DNA of 64,000 bases. Origin: Garcia nutans. Lineage: Eukaryota; Streptophyta; Magnoliopsida; Malpighiales; Euphorbiaceae. The DNA lies in the NCBI GenBank assembly GCA_947685225.1, contig CANTUV010000024.1:19362001-19426000 (forward strand), in the 5' to 3' direction. Made by a program: the position numbers and the translations under genes. The notes below the pieces were generated by a model, which saw only the letters and a list, made by a program, of their open reading frames with translations, did no database searches and was not told the DNA's origin. Position 1 is the first letter of the stretch; the number at the start of each line of letters is the position of its first letter. Positions 1-11,458 of the stretch are shown in pieces.

Positions 1-50
1 CTTCTTCTTCTTCTTCTTCTTCTTCTTCTTCTTCTTCTTCTTCTTCTTCT
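1..50 (+). repeat. (CTT)n microsatellite in LTR
   Basis: Uninterrupted CTT/TTC repeat at the window edge, possibly extending left. The same LTR site in other copies holds shorter tracts: 7837-7860 in the 3' LTR, and GAA tracts at 33781-33809, 46920-46932 and 58004-58020 on the opposite strand. Confidence 0.9.
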
Positions 51-1058
51 CAAGAACGTGGCTTCATGGATGTTTGAAGACCAAAGATTTTGCTTCTTAC
101 ATACTCCATAAATTGAAGGAATTAACAAGTTTCAAGTGGATTTTTGGTAATTTCCACCAAAATTAGTAAGTTTCCATCTCTTTTCTTTGAATTCCTTGGA
201 AATTTAGATTATGTGAGAATTTGAATTTTTATGTAGGATGTTTTAATTGTTGGAATTGGTGTGTATGATGTTATTTTGAGTAGTTAACAATGATTCTAAG
301 GTTAGATTGAAGAGATGATGGAGTTTGGTTAAAGAATGGTGAAGAGAGAGAATTTAGGGTTATGGATTTTTGGGGTTTTAAAAACATGAACTTTATTTGT
401 GAAAATTGATTCCAAATGAGTTGTTTTGATTCATAAACAAGTATTTTAAAGTCAAATATTGGATTTGGCGGTGTTGGGTTGGAGTTTGAGAATGGAAGTG
501 GACATTTAGGGTTTTGGAAAAGTGATTTTCTAAAGTGGTTGAATTGTGTGATTTTATTTGTTTAAGCATGTTGTTTAGTGTTAAAAGTGATGAATATAAG
601 CTTGGAATGAGTAATGGATTATGTTGGAATGGAAAATCTTCAATGGGGGAAGGTTAGGCCATTTTTGAGATTTTGTGTATAAGAGTGTATTTTTATAATG
701 TAAATGATTTAAATGTATTGAAATATATTTTTAATAATATAAATAAACTTAAAACACTAATTTAATTGTAGTAGAATGGAATTCCAATGTTGAAGTAAGG
801 AAAGGCTAAATTTTTGGAAATTTGTAGGAGAGATGTGTAATTATGATTTAATATTGGAAATGCAATTAAATGTGATACTAAATGATTATTTGCTATCACA
901 TTTGGTTTAGGCATTGAGGGAGATTGATTTGCTTCATCCAAGTGGTGAAGGGCAAGTTAGAAAGATTGGATTGAAGGTTGTTTTTAGCTTGCTTTGGGTT
1001 GCTAGTAGAGGTATGTACAAACATTGAATATAATGTTTATATTTGCATAACATTTGGA

Positions 1059-1090
1059 CTTAACACATTTTGGTTGAAAAATGTGTTAAG
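1059..1090. other. 32-nt perfect palindrome in A-type LTR
   Basis: CTTAACACATTTT and AAAATGTGTTAAG form a 13-bp perfect stem around a 6-nt loop. The same palindrome recurs at 8872-8903 and, on the other strand, near 16762, 32741, 45880, 56958 and 63961, always just downstream of the same flanking words. Its persistence in diverged copies suggests a functional structure or site. What it does is unknown. Confidence 0.8.
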
Positions 1091-1625
1091 TTACTTGGTT
1101 CATTGATTGTGTATGAATAATATGCTATGACATTTTTAATGTCATATATGTGTTAAATGCATTGTGAAAAGCCATTAATAATGGCTAATTTGTGTACCAT
1201 GTGAAATATGCATATTATGTGAAAATACCCAAAGCAATTGGGTAATGTGTTGTGAATGCAAAAATGAGATATGTGTAATAATGAAATGAATTGATATTGA
1301 TAAAAATGAGAAAAATGAGAAAAGTGAGAAAAATGAAAAAGATGTGAAAAATGTGAAAAGTGAGAAAAAAAATATGAAAATAAGGCAATGTGCCTAGATT
1401 GAATATGTGACAAAGAGAAAGAGATTGATAATGAGAAATATGAATAAATTGTGTGCCTAGTATGTTATTCAATTTTCAGAGTTCTGGGTTTGGCGGCATA
1501 CCTATGATTGCCTACGGGCTATACGCTGGAATGGTGGAAAGACTGGGTCGTAAGCCAAGCCAGCTGATAAATATGATGTTTTTGGGGTGAAAAGACTAGG
1601 TCGTAAGCCTTAAAAACTGTAGCAG

Positions 1626-1696
1626 TCTAGCCTGGTTGAGGACCAAGATACTGGGGCCTAAGGGTCTAGCCGGGTTGAGGTCCAAGAGACTGGGGC
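1626..1696 (+). repeat. Short tandem repeat in A-type LTR (about 38 bp units)
   Basis: Two adjacent units share TCTAGCC, GGTTGAGG, CCAAGA and CTGGGGC. The 3' LTR has two units near 9437-9510. The related solo LTR at 32101-32215 has three on the opposite strand, so copy number varies between family members. Confidence 0.75.
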
Positions 1697-2583
1697 TGTT
1701 ACATTATCCATGGATATATATATTGCCTGCGGGGCTAGACACATGGTGTCATTATGGACCAAAGCAGTAACTCTGAAATTTGAATAGCATATTAGATCCT
1801 TTTTGGGCACATGCTTGTCTTTGTTTTACTGTGAATTATGAATTCTGATACAATTGAGTAATATAATGTTATGAGTTGTGCTTATGAATTATTTGAAAAA
1901 TATAAGAAAGTGGATTGATGTGACATATATATGCATTGTGCAGTTGGTATTGCATTGAGTTATATTGTTATTGTTTCCATCGCGCAGGTGACAGGGTAGA
2001 CCCAGTTGAACCAGAGAGTTCTTCTAGACCAGGTCAGTGTAGACTTGTAGTTGAGCTTGTAGAGTTGCTATCGAGATCAGAAACACTGCCAGCAGCATGT
2101 ATATATTTTTATGTTATTGTACATTTTAAGTTTTGTGCATAATAATATATTATGTTTTGAATTTTACGTATTGTATATTATAAAGAATGTTTGGGTCAAT
2201 GTATTTGAAATGGGAGAGTAAGTGTGTTTTAAATTATATATATCTATATGTATAAATGTTTGAGAAATTATTTGGGAGTGTTTTCTTTTTTTGCAGGTTA
2301 TGTTTTGATAAATTTTGGGATATCCAAATTACAGACAAAACTCTGGCGAATTTTTCCCAGAGATTTTTATATACATTATTTTTTTTTGGATTCTTATAAC
2401 AAGTAAATAATAATTATATTCTATTTAATTTTTATATATTTAGAATTTTAAATTTTAAATTGGAAATGTAAAAAAAAAATTAGTAAATCCGTCTGTGACA
2501 TTTTTGTACTATATATGTGTATTTTACATATGCTAGAAATATGTTTTGTATGTATATAGGGTATAAGGGTGTTACATTTGTTT

Positions 2584-2603
2584 TGGTATCAGAGCCTAGG
2601 TTT
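2584..2603 (+). other. Primer binding site of element A (initiator tRNA-Met type)
   Basis: TGGTATCAGAGCCTAGGTTT begins 7 nt after the LTR end. TGGTATCAGAGC is complementary to the 3' end of plant initiator tRNA-Met, the usual primer for minus-strand synthesis in many plant LTR elements. Elements D and H carry the same site. Confidence 0.95.
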
Positions 2604-2746
2604 GAGGTTCTCGACCTATGTGGGATGATAAAAAGAGAAAATGGGGGATTTGAAAAATAGTTTTTAATTGTAATACATGCATTGGCACTGGCAGTTTTTG
2701 ATCTCTGATATAGTATCTTCTGCTTTGTTTGTAGATATAGGTATTT

Positions 2747-4071
2747 ATGGCGTCTCGGCCGCATCAGGCTGCTGAGGGTAGTGCAAAGAGTGTGGCTCCA
2801 GATGAGGGTAGAGATGGAGCTAGAGTTGTATCTGCTGGTGAGGCGTCTATTTCTGTACCTGTGAGACCAGCAGCTGATGAGGTTCTGTCTGGCTGGGTAT
2901 GGCATATGGTAGAGTTGTTGAGGCAGGCTCCAGTTCCGCAGCCGCTCCAGCCACAACCACAGCCGCAGTTTCCGGTGAGGCAGTATAATAAATTAAGAAA
3001 GTATGGAGCTAAGGACTTTGTTGGTACTACAGACCCTACTGTAGCAGACCAGTGGTTAGACTGGGTTCAGAGGATGTTTATTCAGTTACAGGCCGGTGCA
3101 GAAGAGAAGTTTGATTATGCCAGATCTCTTCTGCTGAGAGATGCATATGATTGGTGGAAGATGGTTCCACATGCTCTGGATGATCCACCAATCCTGACCT
3201 ATGATGATTTCCTATGGGAATTTGAACAGAAGTATACTCCAATAGAGTATAAAGATGAAAAGAAGATGGAGTTCTTGAGTCTAAGACAGGATACTAGGAC
3301 AGTGACAGAGTATGAGATCGAGTTTATCTGGTTGAGTCACTATGCTAGTGGGATCATTTCTGATGAGTTTGACAGGTGCAGGAGTTTTGAGGAGGGACTG
3401 AGACCCTCAATCATGTGCATCATCGCAGGCTCTCAGTATCAGGATTTCTCCCAGTTAGTTACAGCTGCCAGGAGTGTTGAGAGGGCGCAGAGTCTTGCAG
3501 CAGCTGCCAGGGTTGAGGAGACTAGAGTTAGGAGACCCCAGAGTGAGGCAGGGTCTTCATTAGTTAAGAGAGGCCGAGGGGGACATTTTTAGAGGTTTAG
3601 TAGGAGTCAAGGGCAGTTTGGCAGGTCAGTACAGCAGCAGAGACAGAGGCAGAGACCTGCAATTTCAGTGGCTAGTGCTTCGACCCCAGTGGCTCAGAGA
3701 CCTACTCCACCTACTTGGTTCACTGTGGTAGAGTACACGGAGGTGTCTGCTGGTGGAGAGGTGCTTGGGGAGTGTGTTTTAGATGTGGGTCATTAGACCA
3801 TTTTATCAAATATTGTCCCAAGCCGCCAGAGGTTAGGCAGGCAGATACTACATCTTCTCGACCCAGTGTCAGAGGTGGTCGTGGTGGCAGAGGTTTTAAT
3901 AGAGGTGGTCAACCTGGGTTTAGTCAGAGAGGAGGCTCTACATCCGAAGGAAGTAGGCCAGATGAGGCTAGGCCATCTCAGCGGGTTTATGTGATGCAAA
4001 GGCAGCAGGATGCTTCAGCCATTATGCTGGTACATTTTCTTTATTTGGTATTTCAGTCCTTGCTCTATTAG
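2747..4071 (+). pseudogene. gag polyprotein remnant of element A
   Basis: Structural capsid/nucleocapsid protein that packages element RNA into cytoplasmic particles. The first open frame runs from ATG 2747 to a TAG at 3590-3592 (281 aa). It holds the retrotransposon gag core, with WLDWVQRMF, YDWWKMVPHAL and EFEQKYTPIEY, and ends in an Arg/Gln-rich stretch. A CCHC zinc knuckle, CFRCGSLDHFIKYC, follows in another frame within 3715-4071. The stop stands where D reads CAG (Gln), so it looks like a C-to-T change. A frameshift lies between about 3593 and 3715. The start is supported by a matching ATG context in D (45107). Not functional as one chain. Confidence 0.88.
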
Positions 4072-4369
4072 ATCCTGGATCTACGCATTCATACATAAGT
4101 GCATCCATCTTGCCTGTGTCTGAATTGCATTCTGAGTCCCTAGGATTTGATGTCTTGGTGACAAATCCTTTAGGGCATAGTATTGTGGTGAACAGGGTAC
4201 ACCGAGATAGTCCAATTGTTGTTCAGGATGAGGAGTTTCTCGATGACCTGATTGAGATGCCTTTCAGGGAATAGATCTGATTTTGGGCATGGATTGGTTA
4301 TCCAAGCATGGGGCTATGGTAGACTATTAGAAGAAATGTGTTACTTTAAGAACACGTAATGGTAGGGAT
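4020..4369 (+). pseudogene. Aspartic protease remnant of element A
   Basis: Retropepsin region that would cut the Gag-Pol polyprotein. It is recognised by alignment with the better preserved D copy (43516-44010, minus). Reading across frames shows the active-site neighbourhood LLDPGSTHS near 4066-4095 and the downstream ILGMDWL motif near 4285. At least one frame change and several stops lie between gag and RT, including a TAG at 4327-4329, so no full domain could be made. Confidence 0.75.
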
Positions 4370-5467
4370 GTGATAGTATTTAGTGAGCAGAGGTATCTTT
4401 CATCTATGTTTGTTTCAGCTGTTTCAGCTGGGAGGATAATTTGGAAGGGATGTGAGGCTTATCTTGCTCATGTTGTAGATACTAGAGTAATGGGATCCAT
4501 GATTGAAAGTATACCCACAGTTGCCGAGTTTCCAGATGTTTTCCCTGATGAGTTGCCAGGGGTACCTCCTAAGAGAGAAGTGGAGTTTGGTATCGATTTG
4601 TTGCCTGGTACCACTCCTATCTCTATTACCCCTTATCAGATGGCACCTGCTGAGTTGAGAGAGTTGAAGGTGCAGTTGCAGGAGTTATTGGATAAAGGGT
4701 TTATCCACCCTAGTGTGTCCCCGTGGGGAGCACCTGTATTGTTTGTGAAGAAGAAGGATGGCACCATGAGATTGTGTATTGATTATAGGAAGTTGAATAA
4801 AGTGACCATCAAGAACAAGTATCCTTTGCCTCGGATAGATGATCTCTTTGATCAGTTGAAGGGAGCAGCAGTATTCTCTAAGATTGATCTGAGATCAGGG
4901 TACCATTAGTTGAGAGTCAGAGATGTGGATGTACCCAAGACAGCTTTTCGTACGAGGTATGGGCATTATGAGTTTCTGGTGATGCCCTTTGGATTGACGA
5001 ATGCACCAGCAGCTTTTATGGATTTGATGAACAGGGTATTCAGACCATATTTAGATCAGTTTGTGATAGTCTTCATTGATGACATTTTGGTGTATTTGCG
5101 TAATGAGGAGGATCATGATAGGCATTTGCGATTGTATTACAGACTCTGAGAGAGAAGCAGTTGTATGCTAAACTGTCTAAGTGTGAGTTCTGGCTCAATC
5201 TGGTAGCTTTTTCTTGGTCATGTGGTTTCAGCAGAGGGTATTAGAGTTGATCTGAGTAAAATTGAGGCTATATTGAATTGGAGTCCACCAAAGACTGTGA
5301 CAGAGGTTAGACATTTTCTAGGATTGGCAGGCTATTATCGTCGATTTGTGATGGGTTTTTCTATAATAGCTACACCACTCACCAGATTACTTCAGAAAGG
5401 AGTTAAATTTGTGTGGACAGATCAGTGTCAGGCGAGTTTTGAGCAGCTGAGGAAGATGTTGACTTAA
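4370..5467 (+). pseudogene. Reverse transcriptase remnant of element A
   Basis: Catalytic domain that copies element RNA into DNA. Visible motifs in order: LDKGFIHPSVSPWGAPV, LFVKKKDGTMRLCIDYRKLN, KYPLPRIDDLFDQL, FSKIDLRSGYH, VMPFGLTNAPAAFM and the metal-binding FIDDILVY (5072-5095). Breaks are a TAG at 4907-4909 where the sister copy has a sense codon, a 1-bp loss near 5131 that gives TGA at 5147-5149, a 1-bp gain near 5207 that restores frame, and TAA at 5465-5467 where D has CAG. The catalytic Asp pair is intact, so decay is by chain interruption. The region 5222-5467 is the RT thumb/connection (VRHFLGLAGYYRRFV). Confidence 0.92.
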
Positions 5468-5800
5468 GCTCCTGTCCTTACCCTGCCTGTGGAAGGTAAA
5501 TAATATGTGATATATAGTGATGCTTCACACAGTAGTTTAGGTTGTGTTTTGATGCAGGAGGGTAAAGTCATTGCTTATGTCTCTCGACAGTTGAAACCGC
5601 ATGAGCTGAATTATCCAACGCATGATTTGGAATTAGCAACAATAATCTTTGCCTTGAAGATTTGGCCGCATTTTTTGTATGGGGAAAAGTGTTTCATTTA
5701 TACAGATCACAAGAGTTTGAAATACCTGGTTGTTCAGAGAGAGCTGAATCTTCGACAGAGGCGGTGGTTAGAGTTGATTAAAGACTACGGCTTTGAATGA
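5468..5800 (+). pseudogene. RNase H remnant of element A
   Basis: The domain degrades the RNA strand of the RNA/DNA hybrid. Motifs visible are YSDASHSSLGCVLMQ (first catalytic Asp), VIAYVSRQLKPHELNYPTHD, LELATIIFALKIWPHFLYG and YTDHKSLKYL (catalytic Asp). The frame ends at 5800 because a small indel near 5790 moves the YHPGKVNVVADALS motif into the next frame. Directly follows RT, as in Ty3/gypsy pol. Confidence 0.9.
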
Positions 5801-7394
5801 TTACCATCCTGGTAAGGTAAATGTTGTTGCTGATGCCTTGAGTCAGAAATCTTTGGTAGGTTTGACTGCTTATTTGCTCTCGTTGCTCATTGAGTTGAGA
5901 GCATTGCATGCTAGATTTAAGTCTTCTGATGATGGTGCTTTGATGGCTCAATTGCAGTTGAGGCCAGTCTTGTTGGATCATATTAGGGAGGCTCAATTAG
6001 CAGATGAGAGAATTCAGAAAATTATGCTGGTTTGTTAGAAAGGGGAAAGTCGAGACTTTTATGTGAGGGATGATGGCAGTCTATGGTACAGAGATAGATT
6101 GTGTATTCCTGATGATGCAGAATTGAAAAGAATGATATTAGAAGAAGCACATCAGTCACTTTTTGCTATGTACCCTGGGAGTACCAAGATGTATCAGGAC
6201 TTGAAGTGACATTATTGGTGGTCAGGTATGAAGAGGGACATAGCAGAGTTTGTATCTAGATGTCTCACTTGCTAGAAAGTGAAGGCTGAGCACCAAGTTC
6301 CTTCAGGATTGCTCCAACCTTTATCAGTGCCAGAGTGGAAATGGGAGCGAGTGACAATGGATTTTGTGACTGGACTGCCTTTAACTCAGAAGAAGCATGA
6401 TGTAATCTAGGTGATGGTTAATCAGATGATGAAGACAGCTCATTTTCTTCCAGGTCGGATGGATTATTCTCTTGAGAGATTGGCTGAGCTATATATCAAT
6501 GAGATAGTCAGGTTGCATGGAGTCCCAGTTTCTTTGGTGTCGGATCAAGATCCTCAGTTTACTTCGAGGTTTTGGAAGAGTTTGAATAATGCTTTGGGTT
6601 CTCGATTGCATTTTAGTACTGCTTTCCATCCTCAGACAGATGGATAGTCAGAGAGAGTGATACAAATTTTGGAGGATATGTTGAGGAGTTGTATCATTGA
6701 TTTTACTGGGAATTGGTATAGATTTTTTCCATTAATTGAATTTGCTTATAACAACAGTCATCAATCGAGTATTGGAATGAATCCTTATGAGGCTTTATAT
6801 GGCAGGAGATGCAGGACACCTTTGTGTTGGGATGAAGTTGGAGAAGGTAAACTGGTTGGTCCCGATTTGATTAAGGAAACAGAGGAGAAAGTGAAGGTGA
6901 TTCAGGGTCATTTGAAAGCAGCTTCAGACAGACAGAAATCTTATTCATATTTAAAGAGAAGAGACATAGAGTTCAGTGTGGGAGATAAAGTGTTTCTGAA
7001 GGTGTCTCTATGGAAGAAAATTTTGAGATTTGGCCACAAAGGGAAGTTGAGTCCTCGTTTCATAGGACCATATGAGGTGTTGGAGAGAGTTGGTCTAGTG
7101 GCTTATAGACTAGCTTTGCCGCCTGAATTGGATCTAATACATAATGTTTTCCATATCTTGATGCTTCGGAGATACAGGTATGACCCATCTCTTATCTTGT
7201 CAGTGGAGTCCATTGAGGTGAGTCCAGATCTAACTTACGAGGAAGAACCAGTGGCAATTTTGGCACGAGAGGTTAAAGAATTAAGGAATAAGAGGGTGCC
7301 ACTTGTGAAAGTCCTTTGGAGGAATCATGCCACTAAGGAGGCGACATGGGAAAGTGAGCAGGTGATGCAGAGTCAGTTTCCCCAATTGTTTTAA
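5793..7394 (+). pseudogene. Integrase remnant of element A with chromodomain-like tail
   Basis: Integrase joins element cDNA to host DNA in the nucleus. In one frame the region shows the zinc-binding CLTC pair (about 6261-6272), TMDFVTGLPL with the first catalytic Asp (about 6355), VSDQDPQFTS with the second (about 6538), FHPQTDG followed by SER with the catalytic Glu (about 6627-6656), the GPY-type motif FIGPYEVLERVG (about 7060), and a tail VKVLWRNH to ATWESE (about 7306-7350) resembling the end of a chromodomain. Stops at 6036, 6207, 6273, 6408 and 6645 all fit C-to-T or G-to-A changes from sense codons. The last 245 codons (6657-7394) are open. Confidence 0.92.
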
Positions 7395-7432
7395 ACTTAA
7401 GGACAGGTAATTTCGAGGTCGAAATTTGTTTT

Positions 7433-7445
7433 AGGGGGAGAGAAT
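7433..7445 (+). other. Polypurine tract of element A
   Basis: AGGGGGAGAGAAT stands immediately before the TG of the 3' LTR, the expected place for the plus-strand primer. The same layout, inverted, is seen at 18187 (D) and 58625 (H), next to a conserved AATTTCGAGG word. Confidence 0.9.
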
Positions 7446-10400
7446 TGTAACATCCAAAATTTTTTGAAAATTTTAATTTTTTGAAAAATTGGATTAAATA
7501 AATTATAATTTAAAAGGATAAATTAAATTTAAAGATTTTAAATGATAAATGAAGGAATTTTAAATGAAAAAGTGGAATATATATGTGATATATATGCAAA
7601 ATATACATAACATATAAAAGTCAACACTTTTTAAAAGAAAAGGGTATTTTGGTAATTAAATCTTATAAATTGAAAATTAATCAAATAATTCAAAAATAAA
7701 TTATTTTTGAATGAAAGAGGGAACTAAGGACTTTTAATTTATTAAAAAAATAATTAAATAATTAAATATTAAATTATTTTAATATATATATATGTGGTTA
7801 AAAAAAAGATGAAAAGGAAAGAATATTAAAAATCTTCCTCTTCTTCTTCTTCTTCTTCTTCTCAAGAACGTGGCTTCCATGGATGTTTGAAGACCAAGGA
7901 TTTTGCTTCTTCCATACTCTATAGATTGAAGGAATTAACAAGTTTCAAGTGGATTTTTAGTGATTTCCACCAAAATTAGTAAGTTTCCATCTCTTTTCTT
8001 TGAATTCCTTGGAAATTTAGATTATGTGAGAATTTGAATTTTTATTTAGGATGTTATAATTGTTGGAATTGGTGTGTATGATGTTATTTTGGGTAGTTAA
8101 CAATGATTCTAAGGTTAGATTAAAGAGATGATGGAGTTTGGTTAAAGAATGGTGAAGAGAGAGAATTTAGCGTTATAGATTTTTGGGGTTTTAAAAACAT
8201 GAACTTTAATTGTGCAAATTGATTCCAAATGAGTTGTTTTGATTCATAAACAAGTATTTTAAAGTCAAATATTGGATTTGGTGATATTGGGCTGGAGTTT
8301 GAGAATGAAAGTGGAGATTTAGGATTTTGGAAAAGTGATTTTCCAAAGTGGTTGAATTGTGTGATTTTATTTGTTTAAGCATGTTGTTTAGTGTTAAAAG
8401 TGATGAATATAAGCTTGGAATGAGTAATGGATTGTGTTGGAATGGAAAATCTTCAATGGGGGAAGGTTAGGCCATTTTGGAGATTTTGCGTATAAGAGTG
8501 TATTTTTATAATGTAAATGATTTAAATGTATTAAAATATGTTTTTAATAATATAAATAAACTTAAAACACTAATTTAATTGTAGGAGAATGGAATTCCAA
8601 TGTTGAAGTAAGGAAAGGCTAAATTTTTGAAAATTTGTAAGAGTGATGTGTAATTATGATTTAATATTGGAAATGCCTTTAAATGTGATACTAAATGATT
8701 ATTTGCTATCACATTTGGTTTAGGCATTGAGGGAGATTGATTTGCTTCATCCAAGTGGTGAAGGGCAAGATAGAAAGATTGGATTGGAGGTTGTTTTTAG
8801 CTTGCTTTGGGTTGCTAGTAGAGGTATGTACAGACTTTGAATATAATGTTTATATTTGCATAACATTTGGACTTAACACATTTTGTTTGAAAAATGTGTT
8901 AAGTTACTTGGTTCATTGATTGTGTATGAATAATATGCTATGACATTTGTAATCTCATATATGTGTTAAATGCATTGTGAAAAGCCATTGATGATAGCTA
9001 ATTTGTGTAACATGTGAAATATGCATATTATGTGAAAATACCCAAAGTAATTGGGTAATGTGTTGTGAATGCAAAAATGAGATATGTGTAATAAAGAAAT
9101 GAATTGATATTGATAAAAATGAGAAAAATGAGAAAAGTGAGAAAAATGAGAAAGATGTGAAAAATGTGAAAAGTGAGAAAAAAAAATGAAAATAAGGCAA
9201 TGTGCCTAGATTGAATATGTGACAAAGAGAAAGAGATTAATAATGAAAAATATGAATAAATTGTGTGCCTAGTATGTTATTCAATTTTTAGAGTTTTGGG
9301 TTTGGCGGCATGCCTATGATTGCCTACGGGCTATACGCTGGAATGGTGAAAAGACTGGGTCGTAAGATAGGCCAGCTGATAAATATGATGTTTTTGGGGT
9401 GAAAAGACTGGATCGTAAGCCTCAAAAACTGTAGCAGTCTAGCCGAGTTGAGGACCAAGATATTGGTGCCTAAGGGTCTAGCCGGGTTGAGGTCCAAGAG
9501 ACTGGGGCTGTTACATTATCCATGGATATATATATTGCCTACGGGGCTATACACATGGTGTCATTATGGACCAAAGCAGTAACTCTAAAATTTGAATAGC
9601 ATATTAGATCCTTTTTGGGCCCATGCTTGTCTTTGTTTTACTGTGAATTATGAATTATGATACAATTGAGTAATATAATGTTATGAGTTGTGCTTATGAA
9701 TTATTTGAAAAATATAAGAAAGTGGATTGATGTGACATCTATATGCATTGTGCATTTGGTATTGCATTGAGTTATATTGTTATTATCAAAGTTTGTACCA
9801 CTAGGCTTCGGCTTAGCTCGATTGTTTCCATCGCGCAGGTGACAGGGTAGACCCAGTTGAGCTAGAGAGTTCTTCTAGACCCAGTCGGGTCTAGACTTAT
9901 AGTTGAGCTTGTTAAGTTGCTATCGAGATCAGAAATACTGTCAGCAGTATGTATATATTTTTATGTTATTGTACATTTTGAGTTTTATGCATAATATATT
10001 ATGTTTTGAATTTTACGTATTGTATATTATAAAGAATGTTTGGGTCAATGTATTTGAAATGGGAGAGTAAGTGTGTTTTAAATTATATATATCTATATGT
10101 ATAAATGTTTGAGAAACATGGTGGAATTGAGAAGTATGGTTGAGATGGTGATTGGAAATTATTTGGGAGTGTTTTCTTTTTCTGCAGGTTGTATTTTGAT
10201 AAATTTTGGGATATCCAAATTACAGACAAAACTCTGGTGAATTTTTCCTAGAGATTTTTATATATATTATTTATTTTGGGTTCTTATAACAAGTAAATAA
10301 TAATTATATTCTATTTAATTTTTATATATTTAGAATTTGAAATTTTAAATTGGAAATGTAAAAAAAATTAGTAAATCCGTCTGTGACATTTTTGTACCGT

Positions 10401-10464
10401 ATATGCGTATGTTACATATGCTAGAAATATGTTTTGTATGTATATAGGGTATAAGGGTGTTACA
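7446..10464 (+). repeat. 3' LTR of element A
   Basis: 3019 bp, starts TGTAACATCC and ends GGTGTTACA, with inverted terminal bases. It aligns with 1-2576. It contains the CTT tract (7837-7860), the 32-nt palindrome (8872-8903), a tandem pair near 9437-9510 and a hairpin module CTAGGCTTCGGCTTAG at 9811-9826 followed by CGCGCAGGTGACAG. Confidence 0.95.
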
Positions 10465-11458
10465 AGAAATGTTATGCTCAAGTTATTCAATCGATCAATA
10501 ACTTTGTAAGTGTTATAATAATTGAAAGTGTATATAATTATATAAGATACAAAGTCTTCGAAAGTATAATACTAAATTTAACTGCTACAAATTATAGATT
10601 GAATGAAATTATCCTATATATGAAATTGAAAAGTAAGACTTACTGAAAAATAAATAAGTGTAATATGAGCAATGTTAACAAATAAAAAATTAAGTCTTAA
10701 ATAAAATGATTCAAAAAGAGAAAAGATGCAATACCAAAAGTGTAGTGTAGCATGATAACTTTTATAGAGTTAAAGTTATTATTTTGTGTAATCAAAATAT
10801 TATGTTGGATTGTTATTGAAAACATTTAAAATATTGTAACATTTACTAAAACTGAGTATTATTACTATATTTTCATAGGTATTTTTCTTTAATATTAAGT
10901 GACAAAATATGTTTATATAAGCACCACTAAGCTTTGCTTAGTTTGTTAGAATTATTTTCTGACATGTCAGTATTAGGTCATCGGAGCAAGTTAAGAAGTG
11001 GAATTAAAGATCTCATGAAATTACCTATAGTACATATAAAGATCTTTTGTATATTATACTCATAAGTTATGAAATGTATATATACAATTTAATTTGGCTA
11101 TTTGAGAGATTGTACAAATTTGTAAACATGAAAGGAATATATGCATTTAGGGGATGAAGTTTGAGATTCTAGTGAATGATTATCAAATAAAGCAATGTAT
11201 TATATATTTATTTGATTTGATGAACTTATGATGTTTATTTGATTTATAATTACTATTTGGATTATTGGAGATATTGGAAATTGGTTTAAATATTGGATTT
11301 ATAAGTGTTGTATTATACAGATTGTATTATTATTATTTGAAGATTTTTGTTAGTAACATTTTGAAAGGAAATTTTGTCAATGAATTGATTAGAGTACTAA
11401 CAGTATATTGAGTAACATTCTCTGATAGTTCTAATGAGAATTGTCAGGGGATGTGACA
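10465..11458 (+). repeat. Family C LTR, 3' part only
   Basis: This stretch aligns with the reverse complement of about 36540-37430, the end of the complete family C solo LTR. It ends GGGGATGTGACA where the other copy has GGGAATGTTACA. It begins abruptly at the end of element A, so A inserted into this LTR and the rest lies left of the window. The ORF-like stretches here are not coding. Confidence 0.85.

Larger units (their letters stand above)
1..2576 (+). repeat. 5' LTR of element A (5' end outside the window)
   Basis: Base 1 corresponds to about 7837 of the 3' LTR, so roughly 390 bp of U3 are missing. The LTR ends GGTGTTACA just before the PBS. It aligns with 7837-10464 throughout, with scattered substitutions and two short deletions relative to the 3' copy (near 1975 and 2269). 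It opens with a CTT microsatellite. Confidence 0.93.
1..10464 (+). mobile_element. Element A: near-complete Ty3/gypsy (Tekay/Del-like) retrotransposon
   Basis: Two long LTRs (1-2576, cut by the window edge, and 7446-10464) flank a PBS matching the initiator tRNA-Met, a gag-pol region and a polypurine tract. Domain order gag, protease, RT, RNase H, integrase is that of Ty3/gypsy. The integrase ends in a chromodomain-like tail, and the gag type and LTRs of about 3 kb point to the Tekay/Del chromovirus group; that clade call is from recalled family features, not a search. Coding DNA is broken by stops and frameshifts, so the copy is not autonomous. It lies inside a family C LTR, whose end resumes at 10465. 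The 5' LTR start, and so the target-site duplication, is outside the window; the right flank begins AGAAA. Confidence 0.93.

Noticed and set aside
1153..1472. Open frames rich in His-Phe-Ser on the minus strand, repeated at 8955-9225, 32427-32690, 56667-56906 and 63562-63910.
   Set aside because: They come from a GAGAAAAATGA-type low-complexity stretch inside LTRs; both overlapping frames are open and indels between copies ignore codon phase.
2480..2956. 158-codon minus-strand frame across the A LTR end, PBS and gag start.
   Set aside because: Antisense to recognised signals and gag; no domain and no conservation in D.
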